From Acinetobacter sp. Ac_5812 (GTDB lineage: Bacteria; Pseudomonadota; Gammaproteobacteria; Pseudomonadales; Moraxellaceae), in assembly GCF_013072695.1 (NCBI RefSeq), contig NZ_LXUK01000008.1, positions 62,001 to 126,000 of the forward strand: a DNA stretch of 64,000 nucleotides, given 5' to 3'. Positions 27,521 to 36,810 of this stretch are shown one piece after another (positions within the stretch are counted from its first letter, which is position 1; the number at the start of each line of letters is the position of its first letter). Under the pieces are notes generated by a model. That model was not told the DNA's origin and searched no databases. It worked only from the letters and a program-made list of their open reading frames with translations. Both the position numbers and the translations under genes were made by a program.

Positions 27521-30500
27521 ATGAAACGTATGTTGATTAATGCAACCCACGCCGAAGAAGTTCGCGTTGCACTTATCACTGGTAATCGTCTTTACGATTT
27601 CGATTTAGAGAATCGTACTCGCGAACAAAAAAAATCAAATATCTATAAAGGTCATGTCACTCGCGTTGAACCGTCTTTAGAAGCGGTTTTCGTTGAGTAC
27701 GGCGCACAGCGTCAAGGCTTTTTATCGATGCGAGAAATTGCAAACTCGTATTTCAAAGCAGACCCTCGTCAAACTTCAAATATTCGTGAACTCATCACTG
27801 AAGGCACTGAATTACTGGTTCAAGTTGAAAAAGAAGAACGCGGCAACAAAGGTGCTGCCCTGTCTACTTTTATCTCACTTGCGGGTCGTTACTTGGTCCT
27901 CATGCCAAACAATCCAAAAGGTGGCGGTATCAGCCGTCAAATTTCGGGTTCAGTGCGTGAAGAACTGAAAGAAATTTTAGCTTCGTTAAATGTACCGCGT
28001 GGCATGAGCGTGATCGTTCGTACCGCGGGTATTGGTCGTACCCAAGAAGAGTTACAACTCGACTTACAACACTTACTCGACCTTTGGGCTCAAATCCAAG
28101 GTTCAGCAGGTTCTGGTCCATCACCAATGTTGGTTCATCAAGAGGCTGGTGTGGTAACACGTGCAATCCGTGATTATTTACGTGATGATGTGGCTGAAAT
28201 CCTGATTGATAGTGAGCAAGCCTATAACGAAGCCTATAACTTCGTAAAAGCAGTGATGCCACGTCAGTTAGACAAATTAAAAACCTATACCTTGAATGAG
28301 CCACTATTTGCTCATTTTGGGATTGAAAGCCAGATCCAAACGGCTTATGAACGTGAAGTGAAACTTCCTTCTGGTGGTTCAATCGTCATCGACCAGACCG
28401 AAGCTTTGGTTTCAATCGATATTAACTCGGCGAAATCAACCCGCGGTCATGATGTTGAAGAAACGGCGCTCAATACCAACTTGGAAGCAGCCGAAGAAAT
28501 CGCACGTCAACTTCGTTTACGCGATATTGGTGGCTTAGTGGTAATCGACTTCATCGACATGACCAAAGACCGTAACCAGCGTATGGTTGAAGCGAAATTA
28601 CGTGAAGCAACGCAAAGTGATCGCGCACGTATTCAGTTCGGTCAACTGTCACGTTTTGGTCTGATGGAAATGAGCCGTCAACGTTTACGCCCTTCGTTAG
28701 AAGAAGCGACTGGCTACGTTTGCCCACGCTGTCATGGCACGGGTATGGTGCGTGACTTACGTTCACTATCACTTTCAATTATGCGTAAGGTTGAAGAAAT
28801 TGCTTTACGTGAACGTCAAGGTGAAGTTCAAGTCGAAGTGCCTGTTGAAATCGCAGCCTTCTTATTGAATGAAAAACGTCACAGCCTAGTTTACTTAGAG
28901 CAAACGTCGAATGTACGTGTCACTGTGCTGCCTCACCCGCACTTGGAAACACCACATTACCAAATCCAGTTCAATCCAGATGGTTTCGCCCCTTCTAGTT
29001 ATGAACGTACTGAAGCCACCCGTTCTAGCGAAAAAGAACTGGGCTATGAATCTTCAGACTGGCATTTAGAAGATGCAGAGCATCACCATGCACCTGCTGC
29101 ACAAAACCAAGCTGCTGCACCACAGAAGAAAGCGGCTCAGCAACATGCTGCGCAAGCTAAACAAACTCAAGCAAGCACACAAAAGTCAGCAAGTCCTTGT
29201 GCTTGGTTAGAGAACTTATTTGTTCAAAAACAAGCACAAACCACCGATCAATCTCGTTCTGCACAAAATGCAGCAGCCGCGATTGAACAAATGGTGAATA
29301 ACGGTGCGGTGAGCCGTGGTCAGTTTGGCCAAGTAAATACACCAGCAATCGCTGAAGTTACTGCGCCAACTGCAAACAATGCTTATATTTCACAGAACCC
29401 TGTGAAACAAGAAACACGTGAAAGCTTTGAGAAAGACGAGAAATCACATCGTCCAAACCAAAACCAGAAGAAGCGCAAGCACAAAGAGCAACGTGAGCAA
29501 CATGCACATGCGCATGAACAACAAGCTCAAGTGCATGAAGAAGTCGTTCAACTATCACGTCAAGAACAGCGCCATGAGCAACGTGAGCTAAAACGTCAAC
29601 AAAAACGTCAACAGCCACAAGAATCTCAAAACCAGCAACAGCATCATGATGCTGCTCAAGGCAATGAGTCTGCGCCTTTACCACGCCGTGACCGTAACCA
29701 ACAACGTCCAAATCGACCAAACCGCCATCGTGACCAGAGTGTGTTAAATGAAGCACCGACGGCTGCACCTGAAGCTGTGGTAAATCCACAACAAGTCAAA
29801 GTGGATGTAGTCGATGCACCTCGCAGCGAACCAATGAACACAGCGCTCGTTGTGAATATTGATCAAGGTCAAAGTGAAATTGTTGCATTAAATCCACAAC
29901 AGACAACAGCGCCAGCTGCTAAAGCAGAAAAAGCAAAACCTGTTGTAGAAAAAGTTGAAACACCTGCGCCAGCTCCAGTAGAACAAGCGACTACTGAAAA
30001 GGTAGCTGTTGAAGAAACTGCACAAGCACCTGCACAACGTGCCAGCAATGATCCACGTTCACGTCGTCGTCAGCGCAACCACCAAACTGCACCGAAAACG
30101 GCTACAGTAAAAGTTGCACTGTCGCAAACACCTACGTTGGGACAATATACGTTGGGCAGCTTGATTCGTCATGTCTATGGTGATGATTGCACAATCCTGA
30201 TAGAGCAATTCGGCTTAGTCACCACCTTCAACCGCGCTTTACAAAAGTTCGCTGAACAATATGCAAGTAGTTTAGTGACTGAAACCGTCGTTAAAGAAGA
30301 CAAGCGTCCTGTCACACGTGATGCTGAACTTCCGACTCAGAAGCCAACTGAAGAAGCTGAACCTGCACCCGTGTTAGCATTAACACCACCGGATGCAGCG
30401 GCAGTTCGTGTTGCTAATGACCCGCGTGAACGTCGTCGTTTAGCAAAAATGGCTGCGGAGCAGGCAAAAGAAGCACATGTTGCCTCAAATGCAACGCCAG

Positions 30501-30862
30501 CTCCTGTAGAAACGACTGAATCGAAAGAAGAAGTGAAACAAGCAGATGATGCGGTAGTCGTTGAAGCAGCAACTGCACCAGAGCAACAACCTTTAGAACT
30601 TGCCAGTACAGAGACTGTAGCAGAAGTTGCACCAGTTGAGGTTGAAGCAGTCGAACCTGCTGTGGTTGCTGAAGTTGAAACCGTAACCGAAGCTGTTGCA
30701 GAAGTTACTGAACCTGCTCAAACTGTTGAAAAAGCTGAACAAGCGACAACTGCGACAGAAGCAGAATTGGATGATGAAGCAGCGAAAGCGGAAAAAGAGA
30801 AATCAAACCGCCCGCCTCGCCGTCCACGCGGACGTCCACCAAAAAAGACCACAGCTGAGTGA
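27521..30862 (+). CDS. rne: Ribonuclease E
   Basis: An 1113-residue endonuclease and degradosome scaffold. The catalytic N-terminal half contains the S1 domain ([20 protein letters not shown]), the 5'-sensor region, the DNase I-like site ([31 protein letters not shown]) and the zinc link CPRCHGTG near residue 404. The C-terminal ~580 residues are low-complexity, Ala/Glu/Gln/Arg-rich and presumably disordered. They carry arginine-rich patches and two copies of an NDPRxRRR motif. The ATG at 27521 (AGGTG upstream) fits the conserved [17 protein letters not shown] start; an upstream in-frame TTG is rejected. Confidence 0.97.
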   Translation: MKRMLINATHAEEVRVALITGNRLYDFDLENRTREQKKSNIYKGHVTRVEPSLEAVFVEYGAQRQGFLSMREIANSYFKADPRQTSNIRELITEGTELLVQVEKEERGNKGAALSTFISLAGRYLVLMPNNPKGGGISRQISGSVREELKEILASLNVPRGMSVIVRTAGIGRTQEELQLDLQHLLDLWAQIQGSAGSGPSPMLVHQEAGVVTRAIRDYLRDDVAEILIDSEQAYNEAYNFVKAVMPRQLDKLKTYTLNEPLFAHFGIESQIQTAYEREVKLPSGGSIVIDQTEALVSIDINSAKSTRGHDVEETALNTNLEAAEEIARQLRLRDIGGLVVIDFIDMTKDRNQRMVEAKLREATQSDRARIQFGQLSRFGLMEMSRQRLRPSLEEATGYVCPRCHGTGMVRDLRSLSLSIMRKVEEIALRERQGEVQVEVPVEIAAFLLNEKRHSLVYLEQTSNVRVTVLPHPHLETPHYQIQFNPDGFAPSSYERTEATRSSEKELGYESSDWHLEDAEHHHAPAAQNQAAAPQKKAAQQHAAQAKQTQASTQKSASPCAWLENLFVQKQAQTTDQSRSAQNAAAAIEQMVNNGAVSRGQFGQVNTPAIAEVTAPTANNAYISQNPVKQETRESFEKDEKSHRPNQNQKKRKHKEQREQHAHAHEQQAQVHEEVVQLSRQEQRHEQRELKRQQKRQQPQESQNQQQHHDAAQGNESAPLPRRDRNQQRPNRPNRHRDQSVLNEAPTAAPEAVVNPQQVKVDVVDAPRSEPMNTALVVNIDQGQSEIVALNPQQTTAPAAKAEKAKPVVEKVETPAPAPVEQATTEKVAVEETAQAPAQRASNDPRSRRRQRNHQTAPKTATVKVALSQTPTLGQYTLGSLIRHVYGDDCTILIEQFGLVTTFNRALQKFAEQYASSLVTETVVKEDKRPVTRDAELPTQKPTEEAEPAPVLALTPPDAAAVRVANDPRERRRLAKMAAEQAKEAHVASNATPAPVETTESKEEVKQADDAVVVEAATAPEQQPLELASTETVAEVAPVEVEAVEPAVVAEVETVTEAVAEVTEPAQTVEKAEQATTATEAELDDEAAKAEKEKSNRPPRRPRGRPPKKTTAE

Positions 30863-30892
30863 GTAATTTGCTAAATTGCACTCAATAAGGCG

Positions 30893-30924
30893 AAGCCTAG
30901 TCATTTCGATGACTAGGCTTTTTT
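30893..30924 (+). terminator. Strong terminator after rne
   Basis: A perfect 12-bp stem (AAGCCTAGTCAT/ATGACTAGGCTT) with a TTCG tetraloop is followed by T6. Confidence 0.95.
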
Positions 30925-31056
30925 GTTATTTTGTCAAATTAGGTTGATTGCTCTAGGCACTTACCATTACAAAACAGCATTAACAAAATGGTGTGAATGG
31001 TTGTGTTCTAACGGATAGCCATTTCTTGGATTGATCGAAAAATAAATAGGATTGAT

Positions 31057-32898
31057 ATGAGCCAAACTACGCAGACCGATATTATTACCCTTGGTGATGT
31101 CGCTACTCGACTTCCTAACTTCATCACTAAAGTACCTCATATCCTCAATGGTCTTAAACAAGCATATTTGCGAACGCCAACATCTCCTGCTGGTTTAGGC
31201 ATTGCCTTTGAAAAAGCAGTCAAGCGTAACCCTCAAGGCATCGCATTGTTATTTGAAGATCAAAGCTATAGTTACCAGGCACTCAATGAGTGGGCAAACC
31301 AGATTGCACATTACTACTTATCGCTTGGGGCAAAGAAAGGTGATGTGATTGCAGTGATGGTTGAAAACCGTCCTGAACTGATTGCCTCGATCGTTGCTTT
31401 GGCAAAAATTGGGGTCACGATTGCGCTTGTGAATACCTCACAAGTCGGTAAGGTACTTGCACACAGTATTAATCTGGTCAATCCAATTGCGGTCATTGCA
31501 GGTGAAGAAGTTCGCGCTGCAATTGATGAAGCGCGCCAAGATTTAAAGGTCGCTCAAGATCGTTTCCACTGGTTTGCGGATCAAGAAACGCGTAAGCATG
31601 CAGGTACAGCACCGCAAGGCTATGTGAATCTTGCCCAACAAATTGACCAGTTTCCAAAATTCAATCCATCCACCACACGTACCGTGACAGGTAAAGATGG
31701 ACTGTTCTATATCTATACCTCAGGCACTACGGGCTTACCAAAAGCAGTTATTTTCACACATAGTCGCTGGACGCTCGCTTATGGCACCTATGGTCATATC
31801 CTGAATCTAGGCAAAGATGACGTGATGTATGTCACCCTTCCGCTTTACCATGCAACAGGTGTCGTCGTGTGCTGGTGTGGTGTAATTGCAGGCAGTGCCA
31901 CACTTGCGGTACGTCGTAAGTATTCAACCAGCGCATTCTGGAAAGATGTACAGAAATTCAATGCCTCTGCGATTGGTTATGTCGGTGAACTGTGTCGTTA
32001 CCTCATCGATGCACCCGTGACCGAAGAAGATCGTGCACATCGTGTGACCAAGATGATTGGTAATGGCATGCGCCCAAATATCTGGGGAAAATTCAAAGAG
32101 CGTTTTGGTGTTGAAGAAGTACTTGAACTTTATGCATCAAGTGAAGGCAACGTTGGTTTTAGCAACATCTTCAACTTTGACAATACGGTTGGCTTCTCTC
32201 CAACGCCATATGCGATCGTTGAATTCGACAAAGAAAAGAATGAACTGGTCCGCGATAAGAAAGGTCACTGCAAGAAAGTAAAGACCGGTGAAGTGGGCTT
32301 GCTGATTGGCAAAATCACCAGCCGTTCACCTTTCGATGGCTATACTGACCCAGAAAAGAACAAATCGGTGATCTTGAAAGATGTGTTTACTCAAGGTGAT
32401 TCCTATTTCAACACCGGTGACTTGGTTCGTGATATTGGTTTCCGCCATGCGCAGTTTGTGGACCGTCTGGGAGATACTTTCCGTTGGAAAGGTGAAAACG
32501 TTTCAACCACAGAAGTTGAAAATATGGTCTGCGAATATGAAAAGATCGTAGAGGCTGTAGTTTATGGCGTGGAAATTCCAAATACCAATGGTCGCGCAGG
32601 TATGGCAGCGATTACTTTGGTTGATGGTGCAGAACTCAATGAAGTAGATTTAAGCGACATGGTCAATGTGTTTAAAAAGTGCTTACCGTCTTATGCCATT
32701 CCTGTTTTCTTACGTGTTCAAGAGAAAGTTGAAACCACAGGTACATTTAAATACCAGAAGAATAAACTGAAAGAAGACGGCTTTAATCCAAGCAAAACTT
32801 CTGAACGTTTACTGGTTTTATTACCAGGTGCAAGCAGCTATAGTGATGTAAATACTGAGATCTTTGATAATATTCAAAGCTATCAATACCGTTTCTAG
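31057..32898 (+). CDS. Long-chain-acyl-CoA synthetase (FATP/FadD6-like)
   Basis: A 613-residue ANL-superfamily enzyme activating fatty acids to acyl-CoA via an acyl-AMP. The AMP-binding signature IYTSGTTGLPKAVIFTH is present, with LYASSEGNVGF, the hinge/ATP region FNTGDLVRDIGFRHAQFVDR, and RLGDTFRWKGENVSTTEVEN. These motifs, with RLGDTFRWKGENVST in particular, fit the very-long-chain/FATP group rather than canonical FadD. AGGA precedes the ATG. Monocistronic. Confidence 0.93.
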   Translation: MSQTTQTDIITLGDVATRLPNFITKVPHILNGLKQAYLRTPTSPAGLGIAFEKAVKRNPQGIALLFEDQSYSYQALNEWANQIAHYYLSLGAKKGDVIAVMVENRPELIASIVALAKIGVTIALVNTSQVGKVLAHSINLVNPIAVIAGEEVRAAIDEARQDLKVAQDRFHWFADQETRKHAGTAPQGYVNLAQQIDQFPKFNPSTTRTVTGKDGLFYIYTSGTTGLPKAVIFTHSRWTLAYGTYGHILNLGKDDVMYVTLPLYHATGVVVCWCGVIAGSATLAVRRKYSTSAFWKDVQKFNASAIGYVGELCRYLIDAPVTEEDRAHRVTKMIGNGMRPNIWGKFKERFGVEEVLELYASSEGNVGFSNIFNFDNTVGFSPTPYAIVEFDKEKNELVRDKKGHCKKVKTGEVGLLIGKITSRSPFDGYTDPEKNKSVILKDVFTQGDSYFNTGDLVRDIGFRHAQFVDRLGDTFRWKGENVSTTEVENMVCEYEKIVEAVVYGVEIPNTNGRAGMAAITLVDGAELNEVDLSDMVNVFKKCLPSYAIPVFLRVQEKVETTGTFKYQKNKLKEDGFNPSKTSERLLVLLPGASSYSDVNTEIFDNIQSYQYRF

Positions 32899-32908
32899 TT
32901 TATTTTTT

Positions 32909-32981
32909 AGCTAAACAAGAGGAAATCGTGCTTTTTATAAACAATCATGCACATGTTTTTAAATTTCCTCTTGTGTTAGCT
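32909..32981. repeat. Imperfect long inverted repeat downstream of acyl-CoA synthetase gene
   Basis: The arms are AGCTAAACAAGAGGAAAT (32909-32926) and its near-complement ending ...TCTTGTGTTAGCT (32963-32981), differing by one base insertion, with a 36-base loop. No T-run follows. The right arm overlaps the likely -35 of the tRNA-Lys promoter. It could be a terminator-like structure or a small palindromic element. Confidence 0.6.
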
Positions 32982-32998
32982 GAATAAGTTGCTAGAAT
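32971..32998 (+). promoter_or_regulatory. Probable promoter of the tRNA-Lys pair
   Basis: TTGTGT (32971-32976) and TAGAAT (32993-32998) are separated by 16 bases, about 75 bases before the first tRNA. It was picked by eye. Confidence 0.45.
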
Positions 32999-33072
32999 AC
33001 GCAACATCAAAACGAAGACGCATTTAGAACAAATTAGTTTTAATTGTGTGGCATGTTTAAACACTTGCTTAT

Positions 33073-33148
33073 GGGTCGTTAGCTCAGCTGGTAGAGCAGC
33101 GGACTTTTAATCCGTTGGTCCCGCGTTCGAATCGCGGACGACCCACCA
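33073..33148 (+). tRNA. tRNA-Lys (anticodon TTT)
   Basis: A 76-base cloverleaf: acceptor GGGTCGT/ACGACCC, D-arm with AGCTCAGCTGGTAGAGC, anticodon loop CTTTTAA (TTT reading AAA/AAG), T-loop GTTCGAATC, and encoded CCA. Confidence 0.98.
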
Positions 33149-33164
33149 TATAATGTTTTGATAG

Positions 33165-33271
33165 TTTGTAAAATGTATTTTACAAATGCCTGTAAGAGGT
33201 TAAGCTACAGAAAATCATAGATTTTCTCTTGCGCTCAGGTAAAACGTTGTTTTACTTATCCTCGCTCAGGG
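33165..33271 (-). repeat. Modular palindromic repeat in the tRNA-Lys spacer
   Basis: Read on the minus strand, the spacer has GCGAGGATAAG, hairpin GTAAAA-CAACG-TTTTAC (33239-33255), linker CTGAGCGCAAGA, and hairpin GAAAAT-CTATG-ATTTTC (33210-33226). A third inverted repeat follows, TTTGTAAAAT/ATTTTACAAA (33165-33186). The loops CAACG and CTATG and the words GCGAGGATAAG and CGCAAGA recur in the repeat at gspG, while the stems differ. As RNA these hairpins may also separate the two tRNAs for processing. Confidence 0.7.
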
Positions 33272-33344
33272 TCGTTAGCTCAGCTGGTAGAGCAGCGGAC
33301 TTTTAATCCGTTGGTCCCGCGTTCGAATCGCGGACGACCCACCA
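33269..33344 (+). tRNA. tRNA-Lys (anticodon TTT), second copy
   Basis: This copy is identical over 76 bases to the tRNA at 33073, including the encoded CCA. It lies 120 bases downstream and is followed by a terminator, so both are probably cut from one precursor. Confidence 0.98.
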
Positions 33345-33350
33345 AATTCT

Positions 33351-33380
33351 AAAAAGCCTCATCATTGATGAGGCTTTTTT
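33351..33380 (+). terminator. Terminator of the tRNA-Lys unit
   Basis: A 10-bp stem (AAGCCTCATC/GATGAGGCTT) with loop ATT is followed by a T-run of six or more. Confidence 0.93.
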
Positions 33381-33426
33381 ATTGTCTGCTCAATTTCTTT
33401 CAGAAAAATGACAGACTCATTTGAAT

Positions 33427-33452
33427 TGCTTTAAGCATCCTTGCTTAAAGCA
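33427..33452. repeat. Inverted repeat downstream of hemW
   Basis: Perfect 11-bp arms TGCTTTAAGCA/TGCTTAAAGCA are separated by 4 bases, 15 bases beyond the hemW stop codon. No U-run follows on the minus strand. It may still end or stabilise the hemW transcript. Confidence 0.5.
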
Positions 33453-33466
33453 TTACAATCATTTAA

Positions 33467-34621
33467 TTATAAAAATTTCTCTAAAACCGAGTTTAAAAAG
33501 ATATGCCCCTGCTCAGTACAGGCAATTCGATTCATATCTGCCAGCAATAATTTTTTCTCACGTAACTGATCCAGTGTATCGCTCAAATCATCCAATTCAA
33601 GTCCAGTGCGCTGAGTATAAGTGTCAGCAGCTACACCTTGATTTAAACGCAAAGCATTCATCATAAATTCAAAAGGCAATTCATCTGCTTCAATCCGTTT
33701 CATTTGCACATGTTCAGCAGGCACTTTGGCTAAATAATCTTTCGGTAAACGGGTTTTCTGAAAACGATAAATCCCGTCTGGTCGGGTGACTTTGCCATGC
33801 GCCCCTGCACCAATCGCCAAATAATCACCAAATTGCCAATAATTTAAGTTATGCGCCGATGGCTGTTCTTTGCGCCATGCTGAAACTTCATAATTCACAT
33901 AACCATTGGCTTTTAAATATGCTTCACCTTGTTCTTGAATATGCTCCAAAACTTCGTCTTGTGGCAATACTGGTTGTGTTCTAAAGAAAACAGTATTCGG
34001 TTCAATGGTCAGTTGATACCAGCTAATATGCGTTGCACCCTGCTCCACAGCCAATCTCAGATCGGTTAAGGCCTGTTCTTCACTTTGTTGGGGTAAACCA
34101 TGCATCAGATCGACATTAACGCGCTCAAAGCCCGCCTGACGCGCCTGTTGAATTGCATCCAGTGCATTATTGGCTGAGTGGATACGACCAAGACGCTGTA
34201 AGTGGTCTGGATCAAAACTTTGCACGCCCAACGATAAACGATTAATCCCCACTGCCAGATAATCGGCAAATGGATCATGTTCCACCGTACCCGGGTTGGC
34301 TTCCAGTGTAATTTCACAGTCGGCTTCAAAGTCTAAACGTGCTTTGAGTTGATCAAATAACCATTGATAACCTTGTGCAGAAATCAGTGACGGCGTACCC
34401 CCACCAATAAACACACTATGAATCGATCGGCCTTGTGCCATTTCAACCTGTGTCTCAAAGTCAGCCACCAGTGCAGCCAAATATTGCTGTTCCAAATCCA
34501 GTGATAATTGCCCATCAGGAACGGCGTGCGAGTTAAAGTCACAATAAGGACATTTACGTACACACCACGGCATATGGATATACAAGGACAGTGGGATATT
34601 TGCAGGATTTAACAGACTCAA
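33467..34621 (-). CDS. hemW: Radical SAM heme chaperone HemW
   Basis: A 384-residue radical-SAM protein with the cluster motif CVRKCPYCDFNSH (C-x3-C-x2-C) near the N-terminus, GGGTPSLIS for SAM binding, and the HemW-like C-terminal domain. It lacks an additional coproporphyrinogen-oxidase N-terminal region, so HemW (heme delivery to respiratory enzymes) is preferred to HemN. The frame starts with TTG at 34621; an in-frame TGA lies 12 bases further upstream, so no ATG alternative exists above IHMPWC. The TTG start is unusual. Confidence 0.92.
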   Translation of the reverse strand: MSLLNPANIPLSLYIHMPWCVRKCPYCDFNSHAVPDGQLSLDLEQQYLAALVADFETQVEMAQGRSIHSVFIGGGTPSLISAQGYQWLFDQLKARLDFEADCEITLEANPGTVEHDPFADYLAVGINRLSLGVQSFDPDHLQRLGRIHSANNALDAIQQARQAGFERVNVDLMHGLPQQSEEQALTDLRLAVEQGATHISWYQLTIEPNTVFFRTQPVLPQDEVLEHIQEQGEAYLKANGYVNYEVSAWRKEQPSAHNLNYWQFGDYLAIGAGAHGKVTRPDGIYRFQKTRLPKDYLAKVPAEHVQMKRIEADELPFEFMMNALRLNQGVAADTYTQRTGLELDDLSDTLDQLREKKLLLADMNRIACTEQGHIFLNSVLEKFL

Positions 34622-34762
34622 AATACAAGCTCAATGATAGAACCTGACTATTTTAACATGACTCGACTCGGTACAGTTGCAGCTTCAATACGGGATACAA
34701 CTTATCATCCCCTACGGATTCAGTTAGACTGAAAAAACATAAAGAACAATTAGACCGATAAT

Positions 34763-35224
34763 ATGATGAAAATTTCCAGCCAATTGCTATTTATTCTGCC
34801 GCTTGCTTTAGGGATTGGAATTGCAATGGCCTTTCAAACGGCAATCAATGCACAACTTCGCGAGTATCTGAATTCTCCCCTACAAGCCGCCTTACTTTCC
34901 TTTTTGATTGGGACGATTATTCTAGCCCTGTTGGTTTATTTCCAAGGTGCAGAAAAACCCAGTTTAACTGAACTTTCACAAATTCCATGGTTTCTCTGGT
35001 TAGGCGGATGTCTTGGGGTTTATGCAATCAGTATGAGCATTTATACTGCACCCAAACTCGGATTTTTAACTTTTTCAGGTTTAGTGATTTTTGGACAATT
35101 GGTGATTTCCATGCTCATCGACCACTTTGGCTGGTTAGGTACAGACAAAACACCAATTAACTGGCAACGCCTACTCGGTAGTATTGTGATTTTTATTGGT
35201 GTGTTATTCACACTACAACGCTAA
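34763..35224 (+). CDS. DMT-type transporter of the YdcZ (DUF606) family
   Basis: A 153-residue integral membrane protein with about five hydrophobic helices (for example LLFILPLALGIGIAMAFQTA and LLGSIVIFIGVLFTL). The motif GVYAISMSIYTAPKLGFLTF fits YdcZ-type half-size drug/metabolite transporters. The substrate is unknown. It is 30 bases upstream of a MATE exporter gene on the same strand and may be co-transcribed with it. Confidence 0.85.
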   Translation: MMKISSQLLFILPLALGIGIAMAFQTAINAQLREYLNSPLQAALLSFLIGTIILALLVYFQGAEKPSLTELSQIPWFLWLGGCLGVYAISMSIYTAPKLGFLTFSGLVIFGQLVISMLIDHFGWLGTDKTPINWQRLLGSIVIFIGVLFTLQR

Positions 35225-35254
35225 TTCTCCCTCATTTTAATAAGAGTATTTTTT

Positions 35255-36613
35255 GTGTCCCATGCCACAACCAAGCGCTTTGAACTCAAACAGCTATTTC
35301 ATTTGATGTTTCCAATTCTAATTACACAGTTTGCCCAAGCTGGATTAGGTTTAATCGATACCATTATGGCAGGTCATCTTTCTGCTACGGATCTGGCTGC
35401 GATTGCAGTCGGTGTTGGATTGTGGATTCCCGTCATGCTGCTCTTTGCTGGAATCATGTTGGCCACCACACCTTTGGTTGCTGAGGCGCGTGGTGCAAGA
35501 ACACCCGAAAAAATTCCAACCATTGCCCGTCAGTCTTTATGGGTTGCGGTGATTCTCGGTATCGTTGCGATGCTAATTCTACAATGTATGCCCATGTTTC
35601 TCCCCCTGCTTGGTGTGCCTGAAAGCTTAATCCCGAAAGCAAGTCTGTTCTTACATGCGATTGGCTTTGGTATGCCTGCAGTGATGATGTATGCCGCACT
35701 ACGCAGTTATTCTGAAGCATTGGGGCACCCACGTCCTGTCACAGCCATTAGCTTGATTGCCTTACTGGTCTTGATTCCGCTGAACTTTATCTTTATGTAT
35801 GGCTTTGGGCCAATTCCTGCACTAGGCAGCGCAGGTTGTGGTTTTGCAACAGCAATCTTGCAATGGTTGATGTTTATCACTTTGGCGATTTATATTTCCA
35901 AAGCCAAAGCCTATCAACAGGCGCCGATCTTCACCAAGTGGGAAAAACTTGATCCCGAGTGGATCAAACGCATTTTAAAACTAGGTTTACCGATTGGCCT
36001 CGCCGTATTCTTTGAGGTCAGTATTTTCAGTACTGGGGCGATTGTACTGGGTCCGCTCGGTGAAAATGCCATTGCAGCCCATCAGATTGCCATTTCAGTC
36101 ACCTCACAGCTGTTTATGATTCCGCTGTCCTTAGCCATTGCCTTGACGATTCGTGTTGGCATGTATTATGGCGAACAAAACTGGCACGCGATGCGACAAG
36201 TACAAATCGTGGGATTGATCACCGCTACGATCTTTGCTGCCTTCACCATGACCTTGATTGCGCTTGCACGTCCCTATATCGTGGCGATTTACACCACGGA
36301 TATCGATGTGATTCCAGTGGCGATGTATCTGCTTTGGTTCGCGATGGCTTATCAGCTGATGGATGCTTGGCAGGTCAGTGCCGCAGGTTGTTTACGTGGC
36401 ATGCAAGACACGCAAGCGCCAATGTGGATCACCTTAATGGCGTATTGGGTGGTAGCCTTCCCGATTGGTTTGTATCTGGCTCGCTATACGGCTTGGGGCG
36501 CTGCGGGTGTCTGGCTCGGCCTGATTATCGGTTTAAGCATTGCCTGTGTACTGCTAATCGGCCGTTTATATTTGAACAATAAACGTTTGGCACAGCGTGC
36601 CCTCAATACATAA
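35255..36613 (+). CDS. abeM: MATE-family multidrug efflux transporter (AbeM-like)
   Basis: A 452-residue inner-membrane protein with about twelve helices in two MATE repeats. The first opens with LMFPILITQFAQAGLGLIDT and IMAGHLSATDLAAIAVG; the second has GAIVLGPLGENAIAAHQIAI. MATE pumps export cationic drugs in exchange for protons or sodium. The similarity and the position near rne fit AbeM of Acinetobacter, so the symbol is a probable orthology call. The start is GTG at 35255, with no suitable ATG nearby. Confidence 0.85.
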   Translation: MSHATTKRFELKQLFHLMFPILITQFAQAGLGLIDTIMAGHLSATDLAAIAVGVGLWIPVMLLFAGIMLATTPLVAEARGARTPEKIPTIARQSLWVAVILGIVAMLILQCMPMFLPLLGVPESLIPKASLFLHAIGFGMPAVMMYAALRSYSEALGHPRPVTAISLIALLVLIPLNFIFMYGFGPIPALGSAGCGFATAILQWLMFITLAIYISKAKAYQQAPIFTKWEKLDPEWIKRILKLGLPIGLAVFFEVSIFSTGAIVLGPLGENAIAAHQIAISVTSQLFMIPLSLAIALTIRVGMYYGEQNWHAMRQVQIVGLITATIFAAFTMTLIALARPYIVAIYTTDIDVIPVAMYLLWFAMAYQLMDAWQVSAAGCLRGMQDTQAPMWITLMAYWVVAFPIGLYLARYTAWGAAGVWLGLIIGLSIACVLLIGRLYLNNKRLAQRALNT

Positions 36614-36643
36614 AAATTAACTCGCATTGAGCGTTATTGATTC

Positions 36644-36665
36644 AGGGCAGCATGGATGCTGCTCT
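36644..36665. repeat. Hairpin after the MATE gene
   Basis: The inverted repeat GCAGCAT/ATGCTGC with a 2-base apex (plus flanking pairs) lies 30 bases after the stop codon. There is no T-run, so termination is uncertain. Confidence 0.45.
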
Positions 36666-36810
36666 CAAACTCATCCTCTCATTCAATACCTCCATTTCCC
36701 CCCTTCACAGCATACTTACATCACTTAACATTTTGGTATAGGCAATTTAAGTTTTGTCGCCTATGATCAAAGCATCACGTTGAAACTGGATCACCCGAGG
36801 TCAAGTCCAT

